A DNA stretch of 64,000 bases. Source: Candidatus Poribacteria bacterium. GTDB lineage: Bacteria; Poribacteria; WGA-4E; WGA-3G. The stretch spans positions 62,001 to 126,000 of the forward strand of contig JAPPCZ010000105.1 in assembly GCA_028824685.1 (NCBI GenBank), written 5' to 3'. Under the pieces are notes generated by a model. That model saw nothing but the letters and a program-made list of their open reading frames with translations. It ran no database searches and was not told where the DNA came from. This document shows positions 51,951 through 58,726 of the stretch, in pieces. A program made the position numbers and the translations under genes. How positions within the stretch are numbered: position 1 is the stretch's first letter; every line of letters begins with the position of its first letter.

Positions 51951-52830
51951 ATTTAGCTTATGGAATCAACAGCAGAAAATTGCTCCTTATCTTTTTATTG
52001 CACCGTTTTATATTCTCTTTATCGTCTTTATGGGGTATCCTCTGATCTCATCGCTTGTGATGAGTTTTTATGAGATGCGCGGGTTTCAGAGTCGAATCTT
52101 CGTCGGTATCAGTAACTTTACAGACCTGTTTCGCGATCCAATCTTTTGGAAATCACTATGGAATACAACATATTTCGCACTTGGCACGCTGATACTCCAA
52201 TTACCGATAGCATTACTACTTGCTATTCTACTCAACTCAAAGTTTGTGAAGGGGAAGAACTTCCTACGCCTTGCATTTTTCGCACCTGTTTTGGTTGCTG
52301 GTGTATTTGTTGCAATCATCTTCAATCTTATCTTTGACCAACGAGCAGGGTTAATCAACAACGAATTTATACTTTTTGGAAAAGAGATAGGTTGGCTCAG
52401 TGAGGGTAAATATGTAATGCCAGCAGTCATTCTAACAGGTGTTTGGCAGTGGGCAGGCTTCAACATGATCTATTTTTTGGCGGGGTTACAAGGAATTCGG
52501 CAGGAGCTATATGAAGCTGCAGCAGTCGATGGTGCGAATTGGTGGCAGTCGTTTGTTCATATCACGCTACCCTCTTTGCGACCAGTTATCGCCTTTGTGG
52601 TTGTTGTATCTATGATTGGTTCGTTTCAACTTTTTGATCTACCCTATATTTTAACGAATGGTGGCGAACCTGCTGATGCCGGTTCAACTATCGTGATGTA
52701 TCTCTACAAAAACGGGTTTCAATTCATGCGTCTCGGCTATGCAGCCACAATCGGATGGGTGCTTTTTATCATAATTGCTATAATCTCAATAGTACAATTA
52801 AAATTACTTGGTATTTTTCGAGAAGAATAA
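51931..52830 (+). CDS. ABC sugar-type permease (MalF/UgpA-like)
   Basis: A 299-residue inner-membrane permease with six hydrophobic helices. The cytoplasmic EAA loop ELYEAAAVDGANWWQSFVHI (near 190-209), ending with the T-L-P of the family, contacts the ATPase. It starts inside the 3' end of the binding-protein gene. A second permease of the MalG type and an ATPase, normally in the same operon, are missing: the next gene, 16 bases downstream, is hisA. Either a partner permease lies elsewhere or this one works as a homodimer. Substrate unknown. Confidence 0.92.
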   Translation: MNSKRNRFSLWNQQQKIAPYLFIAPFYILFIVFMGYPLISSLVMSFYEMRGFQSRIFVGISNFTDLFRDPIFWKSLWNTTYFALGTLILQLPIALLLAILLNSKFVKGKNFLRLAFFAPVLVAGVFVAIIFNLIFDQRAGLINNEFILFGKEIGWLSEGKYVMPAVILTGVWQWAGFNMIYFLAGLQGIRQELYEAAAVDGANWWQSFVHITLPSLRPVIAFVVVVSMIGSFQLFDLPYILTNGGEPADAGSTIVMYLYKNGFQFMRLGYAATIGWVLFIIIAIISIVQLKLLGIFREE

Positions 52831-52845
52831 CGGAAAGGAACTACA

Positions 52846-53553
52846 GTGCAAATTTTACCAGCAATAGACCTACGTGATGGTAAGTGTGTAAATTTGGTGC
52901 AGGGGATCGCGGAACAGGAGACTGTTTTCTCAGATTCACCTGTGGATATGGCAAAGCAGTGGCAATCAGAAGGAGCAGAATATCTACATCTTGTTGATTT
53001 AGATGGCGCGTTTCAGGGTGAATCTGCCAATCTTCATATTGTACGTGAGATTGTCAAGGTGCTTGACATTCCTGTTCAACTTGGCGGCGGTATAAGAAAT
53101 ATGGAGCAGTTAGAAGCCGTTTTAGCGTTAGGTGTGCACCGCGCAATTTTAGGCACGGCTGCACTCAAACAACCGAGCTTGGTGAAGCAGGCTTGCGAAA
53201 AACATGGGGAACAGATTGCTGTCGGTATTGACGCGAAAGACGGGATGGTTGCTACACACGGGTGGTTAGAAGTATCTCAGAAATCTGCGGTTGAATTTGC
53301 GGTAGAGATGGCTGGAGTCCAGACGCTTATTTACACCGACATTAAGAGCGACGGCATGCTCAAAGGACCTAATGTTGCGGCAACTGAAGATATTATCAAA
53401 GCAGTTTCTGCAGACATCATTGCCTCTGGGGGTGTTACGTCGCTTTCTGATATTGAGGCATTAAAGGAAATCGGTGCAAGTGGTGCGATTATTGGGCGTG
53501 CTTTGTATACCGGTGACCTCGCATTATGTGATGCGATTGTGGCTGCACAATAG
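52846..53553 (+). CDS. hisA: ProFAR isomerase (HisA)
   Basis: A 235-residue (beta/alpha)8 enzyme of histidine biosynthesis that isomerises ProFAR to PRFAR. The opening LPAIDLRDGKCVNLVQG with the catalytic Asp, HLVDLDGAFQGES, PVQLGGGIRN, the second catalytic Asp in IYTDIKSDGMLKGPN, and SGGVTSLSDI...IGRALYTG are all present; both phosphate-binding halves look intact. The GTG start follows AAAGGAA. It lies 16 bases behind an ABC permease and no other his gene is in view, an unusual place for hisA. Confidence 0.95.
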   Translation: MQILPAIDLRDGKCVNLVQGIAEQETVFSDSPVDMAKQWQSEGAEYLHLVDLDGAFQGESANLHIVREIVKVLDIPVQLGGGIRNMEQLEAVLALGVHRAILGTAALKQPSLVKQACEKHGEQIAVGIDAKDGMVATHGWLEVSQKSAVEFAVEMAGVQTLIYTDIKSDGMLKGPNVAATEDIIKAVSADIIASGGVTSLSDIEALKEIGASGAIIGRALYTGDLALCDAIVAAQ

Positions 53554-53570
53554 AAAGATTTGAACAGGAA

Positions 53571-54731
53571 TTACACAACCGAAGTCACAACGCCGAGTCC
53601 TATCCGTGATCCCATTTTCTTGACTTCAAATGTTGTGCCTGCTTCCATTGCGAGTGGCAATTCAAGGGTAAAGGAAACATGGGCATTCGCACCGGGTGTA
53701 ACAATTGATAATTCTGGTGGAAGTTGCAAACGCGCAGGTATATCAACACCCCACAGACGGACTTCGGGCTTATCGTTTTCGATAAGTGGAATATGCGTGC
53801 CGCTCTCTTCTTGTGTGAGCAAATAGATGAGAGCCGTAAATTCAGAATGTGCCTTTAGGGTCTTAGGCGGACACAGTACCTGACCGACAGACAACCAATC
53901 CGGTTCAGACTCCACACTAACTTCACTCTCTTTTATGCTAAGGCATTTTGTTTTTATCCGATCACCTTTACCGACAATATCCACTGCTTGTCCGACAGCG
54001 AGATGTCCTTGCACAATTTCACCACGCACCGTTACACGTTCCTTCAGTTCTTCAACGATTTCATAGATCGGCATAATAGGTGGTAGACTTTCAGGATTGA
54101 CAGGTGCTGGCATACATCGATTCATCGCAAATATAAGATCAACAATCGGTTTCCAATGATCAGAACCTGTGCGATCCCCTTTGTAACTTAAAGCTTTATT
54201 TGCATCGCCAACAATTATTGGGTTAGTCTGTTCTTCCCATCCATATTCGGAGCGTAATTCACGCATCTCTTGTCGGCAAATATCTACCAGTTCATCGTCT
54301 TTTTCCATATTACGTGTATTGATAAAGGAAATCACCGTAGGTAAGTTTATTCGGTTCGCTATGCGAAGATGTTCTTCAGACTCTTGCGTAACACCATCAA
54401 CAGCATCCACCACCCATATTGCCCCTTGGATAGCAAATAACCGGGCGACCAACAATTTGACAATGTCCAGATGTGTTTCACAGTCGATCTGTGAATAGAA
54501 TTTGCCGCTGGTTTCATAATCAATTGCGCGATAGGTAATGCCAACACCTTCTCGGATAGGATGGTGAAAAGGCATTTGCTGTTCAAATTGATTTTCAACG
54601 TTTGAACGGATTGACCCGATTCTTGCTACGACCTTTGCTATCGCCGCTGTCAATGTCGTTTTCCCGTGTCCGGTCGCACCAAGAGTACAAATAGGTAACC
54701 CGATATGTCCGATTTTTCTTTTATCTGCCAT
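53571..54731 (-). CDS. Divergent EF-Tu-like GTPase paralogue
   Basis: A 386-residue protein with the three-domain EF-Tu layout and length. G1 is GATGHGKTTLTAAI (18-31, Asp of GHVDHGKT changed to Gly), the switch I threonine is in VGITYRAI. G3, normally DCPGH, reads DCETH (83-87) and G4, normally NKCD, reads NTRN (138-141); G5 is also changed. Domains 2 and 3 are recognisable (RGEIVQGHLAVGQAVDIVG; GTTFEVKKMGSRIGLGVVTSVV at the end). GTP recognition by base-specific contacts is therefore unlikely. It is not the housekeeping tuf by motif. A ribosome site GAGGAGAATGGG precedes the ATG. It is convergent with hisA. Role unknown: a pseudo-GTPase or an enzyme with altered nucleotide specificity. Confidence 0.82.
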   Translation of the reverse strand: MADKRKIGHIGLPICTLGATGHGKTTLTAAIAKVVARIGSIRSNVENQFEQQMPFHHPIREGVGITYRAIDYETSGKFYSQIDCETHLDIVKLLVARLFAIQGAIWVVDAVDGVTQESEEHLRIANRINLPTVISFINTRNMEKDDELVDICRQEMRELRSEYGWEEQTNPIIVGDANKALSYKGDRTGSDHWKPIVDLIFAMNRCMPAPVNPESLPPIMPIYEIVEELKERVTVRGEIVQGHLAVGQAVDIVGKGDRIKTKCLSIKESEVSVESEPDWLSVGQVLCPPKTLKAHSEFTALIYLLTQEESGTHIPLIENDKPEVRLWGVDIPARLQLPPELSIVTPGANAHVSFTLELPLAMEAGTTFEVKKMGSRIGLGVVTSVV

Positions 54732-54884
54732 CCCATTCTCCTCATGGTTATAATTCTTTCTGTAATCTCAATTTTATTATAACATAAAGTCGGAGATTCG
54801 GCAATGATTGTGGAGTACATAAAGTTGCAGATATTAAGTAGTCTATTTGGTTTTCGTCATTTCAACAACAAACAGAAATAAATG

Positions 54885-54913
54885 TTGACAGTGAAGTAGT
54901 GTTCGTGTATACT
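54885..54913 (+). promoter_or_regulatory. Sigma-70 promoter of the 54965 gene
   Basis: A perfect TTGACA (54885-54890), 17-base spacer, then TATACT (54908-54913), 52 bases upstream of the ATG. Confidence 0.65.
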
Positions 54914-54964
54914 TAATAGATACAAAATTCGGATCAGACCACATTCTACATAAATGGTATTACC

Positions 54965-56065
54965 ATGGCAAAGAAAAAAAGTCGGTCAGCGAATGTTGCT
55001 CGAAAGCGGGAAAAACGAAATCGCGACCGAAAATCCAGAAATAAACAATTAGCGGTTGAGAAGCAGCGAAGACTTCCTTATGAGAAGATGGACGAGGAAC
55101 GTCTATTCACATACCTCATAAAAAGCCGTGATTTGCTTGAAGAGCCTGAACTTGAAAGATTACACTTTGATCTTGACTTGATGTATGATGAGGTCGTGAT
55201 GTTTCTCAGAGAGAATAAAGTTTCAATAAAACATCAGTTTCCAGCTAATGATGAACTTGATACCTTAGAAGTAAATGATCATACACAAGTTCTCAAAAAT
55301 AATAAAATACAAGATTCAGATGAGGTTTGTGAAGAATTCCGTACAGAAATTCTCCCTCGTTTGATAACACCTCAATTTAGACAAACTTTATCTTCTGCCT
55401 TAACTGCGTGCGAAAACCGTCTCCTACGAATAGGGAAGCGTGATCTTGCTGAGGTTGCATTTGTTACGCAATCTCTATTTGAAGTTGCCCCGCCGGAAAT
55501 TTTCGTAGAACATCCGTTAATTCAAGGTATTGTGATGCAAACGTTGTGTCTATTGGTTGAACAACCACCTTCCTCGGATGAGGAGGAACATCCTGTTGTA
55601 AGAAGCGTTCTTTCAGAAGTTCTTGAAAACAAAGATTCAGAATCCAGACAAGGGGAAATGCTACCACATATATTCTCAGAAGCGATTACGAATGAGGCTA
55701 ATATTGCGAATGTTGAATCGCAATCAATTGATACGTCAGACGCATTACCGGTTCCAATTGCACCAGAACTTGTGCCTTCGCCTGATTCACTACCCGCAAA
55801 AGCACTCTATAAGAATTTTGATGGTTTAGCAATAAAAGAAGTATTGAAAAAATGGCAGGGATCTACTCTGGAAAAAGAGACAGCGACACAACTTGACTAT
55901 TTCAATGAGGACCAGGAGTTTTTTATTACGGTAACCGAAAATAGATTGCAACTTCATGCACACTCTGAGGCAGAATTAACAGTAGCCATGGAAGCACTTG
56001 AGTCACATTGTCAATCGGCTTTAATGTATCTCGCGAAAACTTACGAAGAAGGAGGTAATGACTGA
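54965..56065 (+). CDS. Hypothetical protein with basic N-terminus
   Basis: A 366-residue protein I do not recognise. The first 45 residues are strongly basic (KKKSRSANVARKREKRNRDR), suggesting RNA or DNA contact. Residues about 45-240 look helical. A Pro/Ser-rich linker (near 245-275) leads to a C-terminal alpha/beta part of 90 residues (FFITVTENRLQLHAHS, then helix). No signal peptide. Its own sigma-70 promoter lies upstream. The stop overlaps the start of a 37-codon gene by one base, so the two are translationally coupled and may act together. Confidence 0.7.
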   Translation: MAKKKSRSANVARKREKRNRDRKSRNKQLAVEKQRRLPYEKMDEERLFTYLIKSRDLLEEPELERLHFDLDLMYDEVVMFLRENKVSIKHQFPANDELDTLEVNDHTQVLKNNKIQDSDEVCEEFRTEILPRLITPQFRQTLSSALTACENRLLRIGKRDLAEVAFVTQSLFEVAPPEIFVEHPLIQGIVMQTLCLLVEQPPSSDEEEHPVVRSVLSEVLENKDSESRQGEMLPHIFSEAITNEANIANVESQSIDTSDALPVPIAPELVPSPDSLPAKALYKNFDGLAIKEVLKKWQGSTLEKETATQLDYFNEDQEFFITVTENRLQLHAHSEAELTVAMEALESHCQSALMYLAKTYEEGGND

Positions 56066-56178
56066 TGGCACGGAGTAAAAGTGGACAAGCCAGACGGCGA
56101 ACCCAGATTCGTCAACGCCAGTTACGTCGTTTGAAAAAGAAGAAAGCAGCATTGAAAGAACTCTTACAGAATCGCTAA
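56065..56178 (+). CDS. 37-residue highly basic peptide, coupled to the preceding gene
   Basis: A short frame of 37 codons whose ATG overlaps the TGA of the preceding gene (TGATG at 56063-56067). GGAGGT (56051-56056) inside the upstream gene gives a strong ribosome site nine bases before it. The peptide starts MARSKSGQARRRTQ and ends KAALKELLQNR; about 14 of 37 residues are Arg or Lys, and the second half is a likely amphipathic helix. The start resembles the basic N-terminus of the neighbouring protein. It may bind RNA or ribosomes, but this is only inferred from charge. It is too short to be judged by homology by eye. Confidence 0.65.
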   Translation: MARSKSGQARRRTQIRQRQLRRLKKKKAALKELLQNR

Positions 56179-56196
56179 TTGTGGTGTTTTTGGGTT

Positions 56197-56217
56197 GGCG
56201 GGTGCATCATGCCCGCC
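56197..56217 (+). terminator. Possible terminator after the small basic peptide gene
   Basis: GGCGGG pairs with CCCGCC, extended by weak inner pairs, starting 19 bases after the stop codon. The following bases (TATATTGTCC) are not a strong U-tract. Confidence 0.45.
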
Positions 56218-56277
56218 TATATTGTCCTAAAAATACGCTAACTTTAAGAGAATTTATCCAATTTCCTCAATTTTTAC

Positions 56278-56306
56278 TTGACATTGCTGAAAATGATAAG
56301 TATAAT
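56278..56306 (+). promoter_or_regulatory. Consensus sigma-70 promoter in the iron-regulated region (1)
   Basis: A perfect TTGACA (56278-56283), 17-base spacer and perfect TATAAT (56301-56306). The spacer starts TTGCTGAAAATG and is alike in the promoter at 61342 (TTTCTGAAAATT). It points toward the Fur-type palindrome at 56379 and the methyltransferase gene, 500 bases downstream. Confidence 0.8.
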
Positions 56307-56313
56307 TATTATC
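56295..56313 (+). promoter_or_regulatory. Fur-box-like site overlapping the -10
   Basis: GATAAGTATAATTATTATC matches the 19-bp Fur consensus GATAATGATAATCATTATC at 16 positions and covers the -10 hexamer, so a bound repressor would block RNA polymerase. Consensus knowledge is from other bacteria. Confidence 0.55.
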
Positions 56314-56378
56314 AATTGTGTGAGAGTGTATGATTTCGCTTAGTCGTGTTACGGATGTAATCTTGGTGTTCACGCAAC

Positions 56379-56437
56379 GTTTATATTGATAATGAGACTC
56401 ATTATTATTAATAATAAATCTCATTATCAATATAAAC
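56379..56437. promoter_or_regulatory. Large palindrome with two Fur-box-like sites
   Basis: The 19-bp arms GTTTATATTGATAATGAGA (56379-56397) and their exact complement (56419-56437) flank 21 AT-rich bases. The left part gives GATAATGAGACTCATTATT (16 of 19 to the Fur consensus) and the right part an inverted site. The rest of the gap to 56590 shows only a five-codon frame (56471). Confidence 0.6.
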
Positions 56438-56590
56438 ACACGTTATAATAATTTTAGCAGGGACACCTACATGAATCAAAATTGTTAAAGAGGACGCGTT
56501 GTGCTGGTTAACATTTGGTATGTTTGTATTTCACATGTCTGTCTCGTTTGAATTGAATTCCATAACTTTTCCGAACCTGCCGCCTTCAAA

Positions 56591-56694
56591 GGTGGGAGGG
56601 AACTCCGATTCCCGACTGCACTGGGTCGCGATTCGGAGATCGAAATCAACGGTATGAATGCCATTTAGGCATTCACCGCCTACAGAATATGAAC
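56591..56694. repeat. Dispersed repeat, modules shared with other elements
   Basis: Composed of GGAGGGAACTCCGATTCCCG (as at 33433), GTCGCGATTCGGAGATCGAA (as at 32102), and GAAATCAACGGTATGAATGC with the hairpin GAATGCC/GGCATTC (as at 58488). It separates the Fur-type promoter region from the methyltransferase gene. Clear terminal inverted repeats were not found. Confidence 0.65.
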
Positions 56695-56809
56695 AATTGC
56701 GAAAAACAACAAAACTGCCACGTAACTTGCACAAGCCGTTAAAGGGTGTATAAATCCAATGATAAGAATCTTAGTCCGACAGAAGTAAAGTGAGAAAGGT
56801 GGAACAACA

Positions 56810-57646
56810 ATGAAAACCAACAATCAAGAGGATCTCCGCGTTAAGGAACTTGATACGACTAAAATGCCTGGGCACTGGCTTTTGGCTCGATTGGGGAAGC
56901 GTGTTCTGCGACCCGGTGGAAGAGAACTGACTCAACAGATGTTGGATGAGTTGAACATCCAATCTGCAGATGATGTGGTAGAGTTTGCTCCAGGTTTAGG
57001 CTTTACGGCACAACTCGCTTTGAACCAAAACCCCGCTTCCTATAATGCTATTGAACGCGACGAAGCCGCTGCCAGTGTGGTACGCCGTTACTTGACGGGA
57101 AGCGATCAGACATGTTTGATTGGACGTGCAGAAGAGACCGGACTTCCAGACGCAACAGCAACTGTAGTCTATGGTGAAGCCATGTTGACAATGCAAACAC
57201 CAGGTAAGAAGCAGCAGATTGTGCAAGAAGCATCTCGATTGATAAAAGCTGAAGGGCGTTATGGGATTCATGAACTCTGTCTTGTCCCCGATGATCTTGA
57301 TGCAGACACTAAACAAGAAATCCAGAAGGCACTTACGGATGCTATACATGTTGGGGCACGTCCACTTACCGTTTCTGAATGGCGGACTCTGTTAGAAGTT
57401 GAAGGATTTTCTATCCAGACTGAAGCAACCGCTCCAATGCATCTGCTGGAAGTTGATCGTCTGATTCAAGATGAAGGCACTTGGGGAGCGCTCCGCTTTG
57501 CGTGGAACGTCCTGCGCAACAGTGAAGCCAGACACCGAGTGAAAACGATGCGAAAGGTATTTCGAACTTATGAGGATAATCTTGCTGCCATCATGTTAGT
57601 TGGCGTAAAGCAAGATTTTGTGGATAACCTTTCCGCTGAAAACTAA
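56810..57646 (+). CDS. SAM-dependent methyltransferase (class I)
   Basis: A 278-residue cytoplasmic methyltransferase. Motif I is VVEFAPGLGFTAQLAL (residues 51-66, glycine-rich SAM loop), motif II AIERDEAAASVVRRY, and the IGRAEETGLPDATATVVYGEA segment matches the post-I/II region. The N-terminal MPGHWLLARLGKRVLRPGG is a recognisable opening of a small family found beside metal or redox genes. The substrate is unknown. GAAAGGTGG provides the ribosome site. A nitroreductase follows after 58 bases and probably shares its transcript. If the promoter at 56278 drives this gene, it would be iron-controlled. Confidence 0.82.
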   Translation: MKTNNQEDLRVKELDTTKMPGHWLLARLGKRVLRPGGRELTQQMLDELNIQSADDVVEFAPGLGFTAQLALNQNPASYNAIERDEAAASVVRRYLTGSDQTCLIGRAEETGLPDATATVVYGEAMLTMQTPGKKQQIVQEASRLIKAEGRYGIHELCLVPDDLDADTKQEIQKALTDAIHVGARPLTVSEWRTLLEVEGFSIQTEATAPMHLLEVDRLIQDEGTWGALRFAWNVLRNSEARHRVKTMRKVFRTYEDNLAAIMLVGVKQDFVDNLSAEN

Positions 57647-57704
57647 TAATCTATTCAGTTTGGCAATTGTGCCAGAAAATTAATATCCTTAAAAGGAGAA
57701 AATA

Positions 57705-58325
57705 ATGACACAGATTAACGTTAGCAACAACGGAAAACTGTCTGTAATGGAAGCGATTCAATCGCGCCGGACAATTTTTAAATTTAAGCCTGATCCCATA
57801 CCCAAGGACACTCTTGAAGACCTTCTTTTTGCTGGTATTTGGGCACCAAATCATCACCGGACCGAGCCGTGGCGGTTCACCGTCATTGGTGAAGACACAA
57901 AATTGAAACTCGCGGAACGATACCGTGAATTACAGACTGAGAAAGTAGCATCCAAGTTTGATAAGAAAACAAGATTGACAGAATTTAACCTTGTTGAAAT
58001 AGGTGAACGCGGATATCAGAAATTCATGTCTAAGCCGACAATTGTTGCAGTTTCCTGTATTCAAGATGGAAGTGAACAACGTCAACGAGAAGATTACGCT
58101 TCAGCATGCTGTGCTATGCTCAATATTCAACTTGCTGGATGGGAACAAGGTATCGGCATGCAATGGAGTACTGGGAAGATTACGATGGAGAAACCCACTT
58201 ACGACCTGCTCGGAATCAATGCCGAAAATGAGTATATTATAGGTTTCTACTACATGGGTTATCCAGAGGAAATTCCGTCACCCAAGCGGAAACCGTTAAA
58301 TCAGGTGCTCCGATGGATTGACTGA
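57705..58325 (+). CDS. Nitroreductase-family FMN oxidoreductase
   Basis: A 206-residue protein of the nitroreductase fold, YdjA-like in size. The FMN phosphate site is AIQSRRTIFKF (residues 17-27), and APNHHRTEPWRFTVIG (near 47-62) carries the active-site region. The C-terminal part has EYIIGFYYMGYPEEIPSPKRKPL, typical of the family. These enzymes reduce nitroaromatics, quinones or other acceptors with NAD(P)H as homodimers. AAAAGGAG directly upstream sets the ATG. It lies downstream of the methyltransferase gene. Substrate unknown. Confidence 0.92.
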   Translation: MTQINVSNNGKLSVMEAIQSRRTIFKFKPDPIPKDTLEDLLFAGIWAPNHHRTEPWRFTVIGEDTKLKLAERYRELQTEKVASKFDKKTRLTEFNLVEIGERGYQKFMSKPTIVAVSCIQDGSEQRQREDYASACCAMLNIQLAGWEQGIGMQWSTGKITMEKPTYDLLGINAENEYIIGFYYMGYPEEIPSPKRKPLNQVLRWID

Positions 58326-58393
58326 ACCGATCACTTGAAAAATAGAACTTCTACTGGGTTGGAGGAATTGCGACAGGGTTTCTTTAATATCTT

Positions 58394-58618
58394 ATACCAT
58401 TTCTAATTGACAAAGTATCATTCCGATTTTTGAGTATTTTTGTAGGAGCGACCTCGAATCAACGCCAAATGCGCCAAATCAACGGTATGAATGCCATTTA
58501 GGCATTCCCCGTATGGCATTTGTCGGGTCGCGCCGGGAGGTCGCTCCTATAGAAGAGAGTGTTGTATTCGGACAACTGATTTATGAAATAATGTAATATC
58601 ATTATTTAGAAATGGTAT
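58394..58618. mobile_element. MITE-like element, family 1 (copy B)
   Basis: Bounded by ATACCATTTCTA (58394-58405) and TAGAAATGGTAT (58607-58618), the same ends as copy A at 5611-5782. Inside is a different cargo: GGAGCGACCTCGAATC, the AAATCAACGGTATGAATGCC module and GGGAGGTCGCTCCTA. It fills the gap after the nitroreductase gene. Confidence 0.72.
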
Positions 58619-58664
58619 TAGATGGCAATGTTGTTCAAAAGAGGTGCGTTTAACTAATTTTATT

Positions 58665-58683
58665 GATAATGAGTTTCATTTAC
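58665..58683. promoter_or_regulatory. Fur-box-like site upstream of the DUF5916 gene
   Basis: GATAATGAGTTTCATTTAC matches the Fur consensus at 14 of 19 positions, 44 bases before the start codon. The left half is the same as in the sites at 56388 and 61429. Confidence 0.45.
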
Positions 58684-58726
58684 ACACAGAACAATTTCCG
58701 AATTTCTAATAATAAGGAGTTCCACT

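Noticed and set aside
53571..54731. Functional tuf gene
   Set aside because: G3 and G4 motifs required for GTP use are not conserved.
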